Below are positions 8,599-16,673 of a DNA stretch of 64,000 nt, in pieces. The stretch covers positions 372,001 to 436,000 of the forward strand of contig JBFMGG010000007.1 in assembly GCA_040752835.1 (NCBI GenBank), given 5' to 3'. Numbering within the stretch: the stretch's first letter is position 1; each line of letters begins with the position of its first letter. Both the position numbers and the translations under genes were made by a program. The notes below the pieces were generated by a model. That model saw only the letters and a list, made by a program, of their open reading frames with translations, searched no databases and was not told the DNA's origin. Source of the stretch: Campylobacterota bacterium (GTDB taxonomy: Bacteria > Campylobacterota > Campylobacteria > Campylobacterales > Sulfurimonadaceae).

Positions 8599-8621
8599 TT
8601 GCAACACAAATTTGGTATAAA
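8599..8621 (+). promoter_or_regulatory. Half of the chemotaxis-cluster box before a small gene
   Basis: TTGCAAC, exactly 10 bases, then TATAAA matches the downstream half and -10 spacing of the nine-member box found at 19-49 kb. The upstream repeat (expected at 8588-8594) reads TTTATTT and does not match. It may be a weak member or chance. Confidence 0.3.
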
Positions 8622-8684
8622 TCCATAAATTTATTTCTGTATTCGGCTCGGTGTGAGCTCTTAATCGAGAGGTACCATATCACT

Positions 8685-8900
8685 ATGATGCAAATTACAA
8701 CGGCACATCAAACCCCTACACCCGTAGAAGCAAACCAAATCGCCGATTCGGTGATGCAATCGAACAAACCGGCTTCGGAAGCCGTGATGGAATTTTTGGC
8801 CGCCCAAATCAAACGTAATGAAGATCAAACCAAAAACGATCTGAGCCAAATGATTGCGCAAACGACGGGAAAAGGGATGAATCTTAACGTAATGGCGTGA
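8685..8900 (+). CDS. Small hypothetical protein
   Basis: This 71-residue polar protein (MMQITTAHQTPTPVEANQIA onward) is predicted to be mainly helical. It has no signal peptide, membrane helix or cysteine. AGAGG precedes the first of two adjacent ATG codons by 12 bases. It is monocistronic: a TATAAA with a half chemotaxis-type box lies upstream and a strong terminator directly downstream. That isolated, well-expressed-looking layout suggests an abundant small protein. The family was not recognised. Confidence 0.65.
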   Translation: MMQITTAHQTPTPVEANQIADSVMQSNKPASEAVMEFLAAQIKRNEDQTKNDLSQMIAQTTGKGMNLNVMA

Positions 8901-8904
8901 GGGG

Positions 8905-8930
8905 GTTCCCTCCTTGCGAGGGAACGTTTA
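8905..8930 (+). terminator. Rho-independent terminator
   Basis: A perfect 8-bp stem GTTCCCTC/GAGGGAAC with loop CTTGC is followed by GTTTATT, five bases after the stop of the 71-residue gene. Confidence 0.75.
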
Positions 8931-9019
8931 TTCCACGCATCCGAACGTGAGGTTCGTGATGCGGTATTCTTTGTGGCCTTTCGGACGGAACCGAAACCAT
9001 CTTTTGAGTAAACGGATCA

Positions 9020-9355
9020 TCATGCGTACCTTTCATGCAAAGAAGAACCCTCTTTGTCATCTAACAGCACATGCTCATGAATGAAAGTGAGCGTTTCACC
9101 GATCACTTCGCCAATACTATCCGTATCCATGCCGGTGGACTCTTTTCGCGTGCTGCGAATGGCGGCACACAGTTCCGTGGCAGCAATACGTGGGAAACCC
9201 GATAAGTATGCCAGTTTGCGCATGAGAATTTTATAAGCGTTCATGCGCGAGCGTTCTCTTTCAGTTTTCTTTTGGCGTACAGCGATGTCGGCGTAAAGAA
9301 AATAGAGACGGAAAAAAAGGGCGATGGCCTCGTTTCGTTCGATGATACGGTTCAT
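9020..9355 (-). CDS. Hypothetical protein
   Basis: This 111-residue, mainly helical, charged protein (MNRIIERNEAIALFFRLYFL onward) is of no recognised family. A TATACT -10 lies about 12 bases before the ATG on the minus strand, so the message would be nearly leaderless. The frames on the other strand are shorter and lack a ribosome site. The segment 8931-9019 between this gene and the terminator is empty apart from a small CGAAC/GTTCG hairpin. Confidence 0.5.
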   Translation of the reverse strand: MNRIIERNEAIALFFRLYFLYADIAVRQKKTERERSRMNAYKILMRKLAYLSGFPRIAATELCAAIRSTRKESTGMDTDSIGEVIGETLTFIHEHVLLDDKEGSSLHERYA

Positions 9356-9431
9356 GCACGTAGTATAGGGCGATTCGGAGTTCGGGAACGATTATCTGGC
9401 AGATTGCCATATCCCTCCCTTCCGGAGGGTC

Positions 9432-10397
9432 TCAGAGAAACGGAAGCGCGCGGTAGAGTTTGAGGCCGAAAGATTTTTTGAGGGCAAGCCCGATGGGGTG
9501 ACGGCGCGTGATGGCGAAAAGAGCGGTACGGTTGCGCAGCAGCAGGCGCAGCATGGAAGGGTTGAACCAGCGGTGCGGGAACGCGTCGTGTGCCTGTTTG
9601 AGACGAATCAGGGTGTCCCGGTCGCTGCGGGTCAGGGTGGGAATGTGCAGCAGTTCGTCGATCACTTCGGCGTTTGAGACGTGCCCCTGTGTTTTTTTGG
9701 CGTGTTTACGAGCGATTTCATGAAAGAGCGAACATTTTTGGCGACCGTTGCAGCTGAGGGTATTGGACGCATGCTGACGGTATCCTACGAGCGGCTCGTC
9801 GACGTAGGCGATTCCTCCGGCCGAAGCGGCGCAGGCGGCGATCCATGCATCGAAATGGATACGTGAGGGGAAGGGGAACAGGTTGGGAAGCAACGAACGG
9901 TGCAGCACCATAGCGTGTGCGGAAACACAATTGTCGTACACGAACGAAAGAGGTGTGGTAGCGGCGATAAAGCGGTTGCGCAGTTTTTGCGAAAGCGTTT
10001 TCCCGATCCTCTTGCCCCGGGCATCGATCAAATACGAATCGCTGTAGACAAGCGATCTGTCGCCGATGGCGTTCATGAGGGTTTCGAGCTTGTGTGCTTC
10101 CCATACGTCGTCCTGATCGCACAGTGCGATGTACTCGCCCTGCGCTTTGGCAAGAGCCGATTCGAAATTACGGACATAACCGAGGTTTTGGGGATTGACG
10201 TGCAGCGTGATCGGAAGAGAGGAACGATAGCTTCGGACGATTTCGACGGTATCGTCGCTCGAACAGTCGTCCTGAACGATGATTTCGGTCGGCTGAAGGG
10301 TCTGTGCCGCGATCGATTCCAGCTGCGCGCGGATATAGGCTGCACCGTTGTAGGTGGCGATAATAACGGATATAGTTTTATTAAATGTGTTTGACAT
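9432..10397 (-). CDS. Glycosyltransferase family 2
   Basis: This 321-residue GT-A fold glycosyltransferase probably adds a sugar to a surface polysaccharide or rhamnan-type chain. The N-terminal signature ISVIIATYNGAAYIRAQLES, the nucleotide-binding region VQDDCSSDDT and the metal-binding acidic motif CDQDDVWE are clear. The layout resembles rhamnosyltransferase-like GT2 enzymes, but the donor sugar cannot be read from sequence. No other polysaccharide gene is near. It is cytosolic or peripheral; no membrane helix is obvious. Confidence 0.85.
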   Translation of the reverse strand: MSNTFNKTISVIIATYNGAAYIRAQLESIAAQTLQPTEIIVQDDCSSDDTVEIVRSYRSSLPITLHVNPQNLGYVRNFESALAKAQGEYIALCDQDDVWEAHKLETLMNAIGDRSLVYSDSYLIDARGKRIGKTLSQKLRNRFIAATTPLSFVYDNCVSAHAMVLHRSLLPNLFPFPSRIHFDAWIAACAASAGGIAYVDEPLVGYRQHASNTLSCNGRQKCSLFHEIARKHAKKTQGHVSNAEVIDELLHIPTLTRSDRDTLIRLKQAHDAFPHRWFNPSMLRLLLRNRTALFAITRRHPIGLALKKSFGLKLYRALPFL

Positions 10398-10481
10398 GAA
10401 TGTAATAATACTACCATTTAAGTATATAGATCAAGGGGATGGATCGGCAGGGCTGAATTCGCGGTTTAATGGCGAAAACGT

Positions 10482-10502
10482 TTACCATTGGTAACCCGTT
10501 AC
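10482..10502. promoter_or_regulatory. Overlapping inverted repeats
   Basis: TTACC-ATT-GGTAA (10482-10494) overlaps GTAAC-CC-GTTAC (10491-10502) in the gap between the glycosyltransferase and GIY-YIG genes. It could be an operator; nothing else is seen between 10398 and 10560. Confidence 0.25.
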
Positions 10503-10560
10503 GCCAAACCGGAAAAAAAGAGCTGATGAAACCGATTACCGCTTCTTTACGGATTATTTC

Positions 10561-10860
10561 CTAGATTTGCTTGGAGCTTTCTAAAAAGGCTTCTTTTTGG
10601 GGGCGGGTCATTTTTTTGATCGCTTTTTCGCGTTTAAGCGCACAGCTTTTATCGCGGCAGGGTTCACGGTAGACGAGAGTCAACGGCCGACGTGAACGGG
10701 TATATTTCGCCCCTTTGGGAGAATCGTTATGTTCGGCCAGCCGTTTTTCGACGTTGCGGGTAATACCGGTATAGAGCGTACCGTCGCCGCAGCGAAGAAT
10801 ATAAACGAAGTAAGGAGAATTTTGATGATCGGAGATTACGGCAGAGACAGATAAATGCAA
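10561..10860 (-). CDS. GIY-YIG domain protein (YhbQ-like)
   Basis: This 99-residue protein consists almost wholly of a GIY-YIG nuclease domain: FVYILRCGDGTLYTGITRNV supplies the two motifs, followed by the conserved Arg in RLAEHN and the late Glu in KREKAIKKM. Free-standing members such as YhbQ are thought to act in DNA processing or repair; a precise role is not known. It is cytosolic. The first residues (MHLSVSAVISDHQNS) may be an over-long start. Confidence 0.85.
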   Translation of the reverse strand: MHLSVSAVISDHQNSPYFVYILRCGDGTLYTGITRNVEKRLAEHNDSPKGAKYTRSRRPLTLVYREPCRDKSCALKREKAIKKMTRPQKEAFLESSKQI

Positions 10861-10885
10861 AAAAAAATCTTTATGAATTCGGACG

Positions 10886-11077
10886 TTACGCTTGAATGTC
10901 TATGTTTTGACCGATTCCGGTTAAAGCAGCGCCGCTCATCTTGTTTTCTTCTGTTTTTAAAGCTGTCTGTTCCGCACTTTGCAAAACGGTCAGAATATTA
11001 TTGCCTTCCACTTCCACCGCTATTTTGAGTGCGTACAATCCGGCACCGGCATCGTTTTGACTGGAAACGGCATTCAT
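10886..11077 (-). CDS. Small protein, possibly YjfB-type motility family
   Basis: This 63-residue protein (MNAVSSQNDAGAGLYALKIA onward) ends in GIGQNIDIQA. The layout of an Ala/Gln-rich helix followed by a G-x-N-[IL]-D-[IV] end is like the small putative motility family YjfB, whose function is unsettled. The likeness is by eye and weak. A possible promoter on the minus strand reads TTTAAACGATAATA, reminiscent of sigma-28 promoters. Confidence 0.5.
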   Translation of the reverse strand: MNAVSSQNDAGAGLYALKIAVEVEGNNILTVLQSAEQTALKTEENKMSGAALTGIGQNIDIQA

Positions 11078-11139
11078 GATTAAACCCTTTATTTGATCTG
11101 TACGGTATTATCGTTTAAAAATCGGAAAAATTGAGTACC

Positions 11140-11553
11140 TTATCGCCGATCAAGCGGGAGTCCTTCACTTTCCCACGCCCCGATTCCGCCTTCGAGATTT
11201 ACCGGTTTAAATCCGTTACGCTGCAGTATTCGTGCGGCGGCGACGCTGCGCATTCCGCTTTGGCAATAGACGACGATCGTTTTGCTTTTGAACGGTTCGA
11301 GCTTGGGGAGATTGGTTTCGAGGGAGCCCAGGGGAAGCGAAGAAGCCCCCTCGATCCGCTCTTGCGCAAACTCTTCGGGGGTTCGGACGTCGAGCAATAC
11401 GATGCCCCCCTCTTTTTGCAAAAGCGCCTGGGCCTGGGCGGGGGACACCGACTCGAAATCGGCAAGGATCCATCCCCGCATGTAGGCAAAATACCCGATG
11501 ACACCCATCACTACGACCCAGGATAAAAGGTTCGTAATCCGTTTGAGTGCCAT
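11140..11553 (-). CDS. Membrane-anchored rhodanese
   Basis: This 137-residue rhodanese-fold sulfurtransferase is anchored by one N-terminal helix (residues about 8-26, LLSWVVVMGVIGYFAYM). Typical rhodanese segments are LLDVRTPEEFAQERIEGA and the active-site loop with the persulfide cysteine, YCQSGMRS, followed by LEGGIGAWESEGLPL. The domain probably faces the periplasm. In sulfur-oxidising Campylobacterota such proteins may carry sulfane sulfur or detoxify cyanide; the substrate is inferred only. Confidence 0.87.
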   Translation of the reverse strand: MALKRITNLLSWVVVMGVIGYFAYMRGWILADFESVSPAQAQALLQKEGGIVLLDVRTPEEFAQERIEGASSLPLGSLETNLPKLEPFKSKTIVVYCQSGMRSVAAARILQRNGFKPVNLEGGIGAWESEGLPLDRR

Positions 11554-11621
11554 CGCCTGTTCTCTCTTTTCTGTTGTTGCGGGGGTATTGTAGGGGAAGA
11601 AGTTTAAAGTTTTCTGTAAAA

Positions 11622-11647
11622 GCCCGAGCTAGCGCTCTTCGTCGGGC
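11622..11647. other. Hairpin in the 11554-11791 gap
   Basis: GCCCGA/TCGGGC with an inner GAGC/GCTC stem is followed on the plus strand by ATTAATTT. It may be a weak terminator. The rest of this 238-base gap shows only the AAAAGGAG ribosome site of the next gene. Confidence 0.35.
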
Positions 11648-11791
11648 ATTAATTTAAGCGAAACGTTACGGAAAGGGACGCGTCCAGTAGAGTTTCGCCG
11701 CTGCAACGGATGTTACAGGTCAATCGACAAAAAAAGGGTATCAATAGGCTTTTTCAAATGTTATCATGCTGTATTACGACAAAAGGAGCCG

Positions 11792-12052
11792 ATGATGTTC
11801 AAAGAACTGATGTATACCGGTCTGGGCGGCGCTTTGCTGTTCAAGGAAAAAGTCGAGGAAGAGTTGAAAAAACTCGAAGAAAAAGGGAAAATCAACACTT
11901 CCGATACGAAAAGTTTTCTCGAAAGCCTGAAAACGAAAGGGGAAAACGAAGAGAACCGTCTCAAAGACGAACTCAAAACGGCGATTCGTGAAGTGATCGA
12001 GGAACTGGGGATCGCGACCAAAAAGGACATCGAAGAAGCGCTCAAAAAGTGA
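11792..12052 (+). CDS. Phasin-like coiled-coil protein paired with UbiB
   Basis: This 86-residue, highly charged helical protein has a short hydrophobic start (MYTGLGGALLFKEK), long Glu/Lys heptads and the end GIATKKDIEEALKK. This pattern matches the small phasin / polyhydroxyalkanoate-granule-associated family, whose members often precede AarF/UbiB genes. A strong ribosome site (AAAAGGAG) precedes the ATG pair. Its stop overlaps the next start (TGATG), so both are co-translated. Its role is probably to support or tether the UbiB-type protein rather than to coat storage granules; that is an inference. Confidence 0.7.
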   Translation: MMFKELMYTGLGGALLFKEKVEEELKKLEEKGKINTSDTKSFLESLKTKGENEENRLKDELKTAIREVIEELGIATKKDIEEALKK

Positions 12053-13581
12053 TGTCGTATTATTCTCCCCTGCGGTTGTGGCGGATATTTCTCCTGCTCC
12101 TTTCGCTTTATCTTCTCATCAAAAAAAGAGAGTCGTTTCTGGGGATCAGGCCTCTGAGTCCCCTGCGGCTACGCGAAACGATTACCGTTTTGGGTACGAG
12201 TTTCGTCAAGCTTGCGCAGGTGCTGGCAACCCGGAGCGATTTTTTCGACGAGGCGTATCTGCGCGAGCTCGGGACTCTGCACGATGATTTGCCGCCGATG
12301 AGCCCGGCCGAACGCAAGAGGGTGTTTGCGCGCGCGTTTCCTGCCGATCCGTTTGTCCGGTTCGAAGAAAAGGCCATCGCTTCGGCGTCGATCGGGCAGG
12401 TGCACGCGGCGTGGCTCGAAGGGGACGTGAAAGTGGCCGTCAAGCTGCGGCGGGAGGGGATCGAAAGACGCGTGCGCGCCGACATCCGAATTCTCAGAAG
12501 CTTTAACCGTTTTTTCCGTCCTCTTTTCTCCACTCTTACCCGCCACTCCATCGAAGCGGTGATCGAAGAGTTCGCCGCGATGATCGTGCGTGAATGCAGT
12601 TTCAACGAAGAGCGCCGCAATCTCGAAAAATTCAGTGCGATGTACGCACACAGCGGGATCGTTTTCCCTACGCATTATCCGCGCTGGTGCAGCGACGACG
12701 CGATCGTGATGAGTTTCGAGGAGGGGTGGCGTTTCGACGAACGCGAGCGGATCGGTGAGGCGGGGATCGATGTCGCCGTGCTGATCGAGAAACTGGTGCG
12801 GTTTTACACCGACCAGATGCTGGTGAAGGGATTTTTCCACGCCGATCCCCATCCGGGAAATCTACTGGTCCGTTCCGACGGTGCGCTGGTACTGCTCGAT
12901 TTCGGAATGGTCAAACGGGTTCCCAACGACACCCGCATCGCAATCATCGAGCTGATCCGTTCGGCGAACGAACGCGACTTCGAAGGATACGTCAGTGCCG
13001 CCAAGCGACTGGGGACCGTCGCCTATGATGCCCCCTCTGCCGAACTGGCGGAGTTCACCGAACGGATGTTCGATATTTTCGGAAACGACGCCCTGGACAG
13101 TTCGAGTATGCAAAAACTGGCTTTCGACGTTCTGGATCAGACCCGTAACCTTCCGTTCAAACTCCCGCAGGAAGCGATTTATATCCTCCGCGTCAGTGCC
13201 ATTATCGAAGGGCTGGGGACCACGTACATCGAAAATTTCAACGGGATCAAGGACATTCTTCCGATCTTGCAGCGCAACATTCCCCGTGCGCTGGGGATGA
13301 AAGATTCACTGGTGGAGACCCTGTTTGACGAATTTTCCCGATTGCCCGAGGATGTGGGCGCACTGCGCGAAACGCTGCGCCGTGCCAGCCGCGGAGAACT
13401 CGTCGTCGAACTCTCGCCCCGCCAGATGGAGCAGCTGCATGCCGACCTGCAACGTTCCCTCGCACCGATGTATGCGGCGGCGGGCTTCGCTCTGGGGGCG
13501 TTTGCGGCATGGATGTCGGGGTGGGAGAACGCGTCGTATGTTTTGATGTGTGCTGCCGCCTTGAGGATGTGGTTTCGTTAG
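12052..13581 (+). CDS. ubiB: UbiB/AarF (ABC1) family atypical kinase
   Basis: This 509-residue ABC1/UbiB protein belongs to a protein-kinase-like ATPase family needed for quinone biosynthesis or lipid handling. The family signatures are visible: an N-terminal KxGQ-like stretch (VKLAQVLATRSDFF), the A-rich nucleotide loop (ASASIGQVH), the invariant Lys (VAVKLRREG), the catalytic HADPHPGNLL and the metal-binding LLDFGMV. The C-terminal 40 residues form hydrophobic helices likely to sit in the membrane. In typical members the QKLGQ segment is more strictly kept (KFGQ/KLGQ); here it reads KLAQ. ATG at 12052 overlaps the upstream stop. In Campylobacterota, which make menaquinone, the pathway role is uncertain. 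Confidence 0.85.
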   Translation: MSYYSPLRLWRIFLLLLSLYLLIKKRESFLGIRPLSPLRLRETITVLGTSFVKLAQVLATRSDFFDEAYLRELGTLHDDLPPMSPAERKRVFARAFPADPFVRFEEKAIASASIGQVHAAWLEGDVKVAVKLRREGIERRVRADIRILRSFNRFFRPLFSTLTRHSIEAVIEEFAAMIVRECSFNEERRNLEKFSAMYAHSGIVFPTHYPRWCSDDAIVMSFEEGWRFDERERIGEAGIDVAVLIEKLVRFYTDQMLVKGFFHADPHPGNLLVRSDGALVLLDFGMVKRVPNDTRIAIIELIRSANERDFEGYVSAAKRLGTVAYDAPSAELAEFTERMFDIFGNDALDSSSMQKLAFDVLDQTRNLPFKLPQEAIYILRVSAIIEGLGTTYIENFNGIKDILPILQRNIPRALGMKDSLVETLFDEFSRLPEDVGALRETLRRASRGELVVELSPRQMEQLHADLQRSLAPMYAAAGFALGAFAAWMSGWENASYVLMCAAALRMWFR

Positions 13582-13671
13582 CGGGGCCTATGCTACAATA
13601 GTCCTCCGAGATGAGGAATCCCCCCTAGAAAGGTCGCAAGCCCCCGATGAGATATTCTTTCCGCAAGGAAG

Positions 13672-14283
13672 ATGCGTATGCCGCGCGTCGATAACAACCG
13701 GTTTTACGCCGCATCGCTCAAAAAATACGGCGTATCGGCACGGGGGGTGCAGTGGCGCAGCGAAGAGAATCAGCTGATCCGTTTCGAACAGATCGCCGCG
13801 CTGATCCTCCCCGCACCGGGGGCTGTACGCATTGCCGATGCGGGATGCGGATTCGGCGATTTCTACCGCTTTCTCTTCCCCGTACTGGGGGAAAAGCTCC
13901 ATTACATCGGGATCGATTCGCACGAAGAGATGGTTCGGATCGCCCGCAAACGCGCCCTGGGCGAACTGCTCTGGCGCGACGTGTTGAGAGACCCTCTCCC
14001 CCCGGCCGATTATTACGTCTGCAGCGGCGCGCTCAACATTCTCACCCCCTATGAAGCCCAGCGGTTCATCCGCCGTTGTTACGAATCCTCCGGAAAAGGG
14101 TTCGTTTTCAATTTTTTGGAAGGGGCCGAACCCTCGAACACCTACAACTACATGAGTGCTGCGAACATCGAGCGGATGGCGCGCGAACTGAACGCGCGGT
14201 GCGTTTTGCGGCGCGGATATCTCCAGGGCGACTGCACCGCCGCTTTTTACAAACCGCACGATGCCACGCGATTGCAACAGTGA
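13672..14283 (+). CDS. Class I SAM-dependent methyltransferase
   Basis: This 203-residue Rossmann methyltransferase has the SAM-binding motif I IADAGCGFGDFYRFL, the acidic end of motif II (IGIDSHEEM) and a post-motif segment (ADYYVCSGALNIL). No substrate can be assigned. AAGGAAG precedes the ATG; upstream, TTCTTTCC can pair with the ribosome site, so translation may be dampened. A TACAAT -10 lies near 13596 after the ubiB stop. The following HD-GYP gene starts 35 bases downstream. Confidence 0.8.
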   Translation: MRMPRVDNNRFYAASLKKYGVSARGVQWRSEENQLIRFEQIAALILPAPGAVRIADAGCGFGDFYRFLFPVLGEKLHYIGIDSHEEMVRIARKRALGELLWRDVLRDPLPPADYYVCSGALNILTPYEAQRFIRRCYESSGKGFVFNFLEGAEPSNTYNYMSAANIERMARELNARCVLRRGYLQGDCTAAFYKPHDATRLQQ

Positions 14284-14318
14284 TACGTGATAATCTCGCA
14301 AACGACAAAGGGGGAGAG

Positions 14319-15542
14319 ATGAGCTACGTTTTAAACCTTCGGGAGGTGACGTATGCCCTTTCCGAAGCGCTCGATTACGTCGGAATCGACGATACGATGC
14401 ACGGCAAGCGGGTAGCGTTCATGGCGGCCGAAATAGGCAAACGCCTCGGATGGCCGACGGAGAGGATCGACGATCTGATCGTGGCGGGAATGATGCACGA
14501 CTGCGGCGTCTCATCGACCGATGTACACGACCACCTGGTCAGCGAACTCGATTGGGACAATTCGCAGGCGCATTGCATACGCGGCAGTGCGCTGCTCGAA
14601 AAAGTCGGTATCTACCGCAGCTACGCCTCTGCGATTTTTTACCATCACACCCACTGGGACGAACTGCCGCCGACGCTCGATCGGCTCACCATGGAAAACG
14701 CCAACCTGATCTACCTCGTCGACCGGGTCGATGCACTGCGCGTCCAGATCGGCGACGCCGATGCGCATCAGCGCGCACGGATCGGCGAGATAATCCGCAA
14801 ATATGCCGGGAAAATGTTTTCGCCCGAGCTCGTCGACGCCTACACGTTCTGCGCGCAAGCCGATTCGTTCTGGTTCTACCTGGAGAGCGAAGCGCTCGGC
14901 GGGTATCTGCACGAATGGCTCGAAAACGGGACGCCCGAAGAGGTGCCTTTCGAGTCGATCAAAGCGATCGCGATGCTGTTTGCCGACGTCGTCGATGCCA
15001 AAAGCACGTTTACGACCGAACACTCCTACGGCGTCGCGTCGCTGGGACGCTACATCGCCGAAGGACTCGCTCTGGGCCGGGAAGTCGAGGAGAAGGTCGA
15101 GCTGGCCGCGCTGCTGCACGATCTGGGAAAACTGAGGGTGGCCGACGCGATTTTAAACAAGCAAGGTCCCCTGAACGAGGACGAGCGGCTTAAAATGAAC
15201 CGTCACGGTTTCGATTCGCACATGATCCTGCGAAAAATCAAGGGGATGAACGACATCGCCCGGATCGCCTCACTCCATCACGAGTATCTCAACGCAAGCG
15301 GATATCCCTATCATCTTTCCGCAGATCAAATTCCGCTCGAAGCGCGGGTGCTGGCTGTTGCCGATATTTTTCAGGCGCTGATCCAGGACCGTCCCTATCG
15401 CAGCGGGCTCGATGCCCGCTCGGCACTTGAAATTTTGCGGCAGATGGTGCTGGAGGGGAGACTCGATTCCCGAATCGTGGCGTTCGTCGAAGCCGATCTG
15501 CAACGGTGCCATGAACACGCGAAAAAAAAGATCGAACTCTGA
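14319..15542 (+). CDS. Tandem HD / HD-GYP phosphodiesterase
   Basis: This 407-residue cytosolic protein has two HD-type halves. The first (residues about 1-200) has MMHDCGVSS. The second is an HD-GYP domain with LLHDLGKLRV, MNRHGFDSH, the GYP motif as HHEYLNASGYP (usually HHExxDGxGYP) and ADIFQALIQDRPYR. HD-GYP domains hydrolyse c-di-GMP; the Asn-Ala in place of Asp-Gly in the motif leaves activity likely but unproven. The start at 14319 follows a strong GGGGGAGAG; longer upstream frames overlap the methyltransferase gene. It converges with the minus-strand signalling cluster, only 9 bases away. Confidence 0.85.
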   Translation: MSYVLNLREVTYALSEALDYVGIDDTMHGKRVAFMAAEIGKRLGWPTERIDDLIVAGMMHDCGVSSTDVHDHLVSELDWDNSQAHCIRGSALLEKVGIYRSYASAIFYHHTHWDELPPTLDRLTMENANLIYLVDRVDALRVQIGDADAHQRARIGEIIRKYAGKMFSPELVDAYTFCAQADSFWFYLESEALGGYLHEWLENGTPEEVPFESIKAIAMLFADVVDAKSTFTTEHSYGVASLGRYIAEGLALGREVEEKVELAALLHDLGKLRVADAILNKQGPLNEDERLKMNRHGFDSHMILRKIKGMNDIARIASLHHEYLNASGYPYHLSADQIPLEARVLAVADIFQALIQDRPYRSGLDARSALEILRQMVLEGRLDSRIVAFVEADLQRCHEHAKKKIEL

Positions 15543-15551
15543 AAAAGGGCG

Positions 15552-16673
15552 CTAGTCGATAAAGCGGAGGCTGCAAAGGTCGTTGCGCGGCAGGGTGGCG
15601 ATGAACGAAGAGCCTTTGGGCCCGACCGCCAGTTCGAGCGATCCCTTGAATTCTTGTTCGATGATGAGGCGTGCGACGTGCAGGCCGATACCGAAACCCT
15701 CTTCTTTGTTTTTCGTCGAAAAGTCGGGTTGGAAGATTTGTTCGCGGAGCGGCTCGGGGACCCCTCCCGCTTCGTCCCGGACGCTCAGATAGATGTGGCT
15801 TTGGTCTGAACGCGTCTCGAGGCTGATGAAGCGTCTTCCGGTGGTTCTGGAACCGGTGTAGGCGTCTTTGGCGTTGGCGACGAGGTTGATCAGGACCTCT
15901 TCGAGATCGGTCTGGTATCCGTAAATCTGGGCGTCTTGCGCCGGATGGGGGATTAGCAGCTCGATATCGTGCTGTTTGAGCTGTTCGCTCCACAGCGAGG
16001 CGATTCGCTCGAACAGTTCGCGGATCGAAAAAAGTTCTTTGGCGCGATGGACTTTCCCCAGGCTAAGGACGCTTTTGAGGATGTCCGACATCCGTTGCGC
16101 CTGATCCGAAACGATCTGCGCGCTTTTGGCGACGGATACGGATTTGATATTCTCTTCGATCCCCGTCTGGATCATCAGGTTGATCGCTTCCATGCTGATC
16201 AGATTGATCGGCTGGCGCCACTGGTGGGCGACCATCCCCAGCGAATCGACCAGACCCGAACGGCGTGAGCGCATTTTGAGGGCGTTCGTGTAGCGTTTAT
16301 TCCCCCAGAGCGAGAGGAACAGTTTTTCGAGTTCGCCCATCACCGCATCGTATCGGAGGGTGAAGTGATCGGGGGTGAAACGGACCGTGTGGGTCAGCAC
16401 GGCAAGCGGCCAGAACGCCTCTTCGTCCTCGTCGGGGGTGATGAGGCAGACGCTAAAGGCTCCATGACGCGCTTTGAGGGAACGGACGACGTTGAGGAGC
16501 GCGGCGTCGATACGCGGCGTTTCGACGATGAGCCCCACCGCATCCTCGGTGCTCATCGAGAGTTCCTCGAGCGTCAGGTCGACGATGCGAAACGCCGCGA
16601 GCATCGACGGCGTGGGGACGAACAGCGCGGAGTGGGTCTGAAGGCGCAGAAGGGCGGGTTTGCTGTCATTCAT
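15552..16673 (-). CDS. Soluble histidine kinase, pseudo-receiver input
   Basis: This 373-residue cytosolic histidine kinase is the last gene of a three-gene operon. The first 120 residues resemble a receiver fold without the phosphoacceptor (AVGLIVETPRIDAALLNVVR). The H-box reads LGMVAHQWRQPIN, the QWRQP type common in Campylobacterota, followed by an N-box (NLVANAKDAY) and G-boxes (RDEAGGVPE, GFGIGLHVARL). No membrane helix is present, so the signal must be cytosolic or come from a partner. It overlaps the preceding REC-GGDEF-EAL gene by 8 bases, implying equal dosage of the two. Confidence 0.85.
   Translation of the reverse strand: MNDSKPALLRLQTHSALFVPTPSMLAAFRIVDLTLEELSMSTEDAVGLIVETPRIDAALLNVVRSLKARHGAFSVCLITPDEDEEAFWPLAVLTHTVRFTPDHFTLRYDAVMGELEKLFLSLWGNKRYTNALKMRSRRSGLVDSLGMVAHQWRQPINLISMEAINLMIQTGIEENIKSVSVAKSAQIVSDQAQRMSDILKSVLSLGKVHRAKELFSIRELFERIASLWSEQLKQHDIELLIPHPAQDAQIYGYQTDLEEVLINLVANAKDAYTGSRTTGRRFISLETRSDQSHIYLSVRDEAGGVPEPLREQIFQPDFSTKNKEEGFGIGLHVARLIIEQEFKGSLELAVGPKGSSFIATLPRNDLCSLRFID

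Noticed and set aside
13582-13671. Riboswitch before the methyltransferase gene
   Set aside because: Small stems (TCCTC/GAGGA and a stem over the ribosome site) are present but the 90-base leader matches no riboswitch class I know; only an RBS-masking hairpin can be supported.
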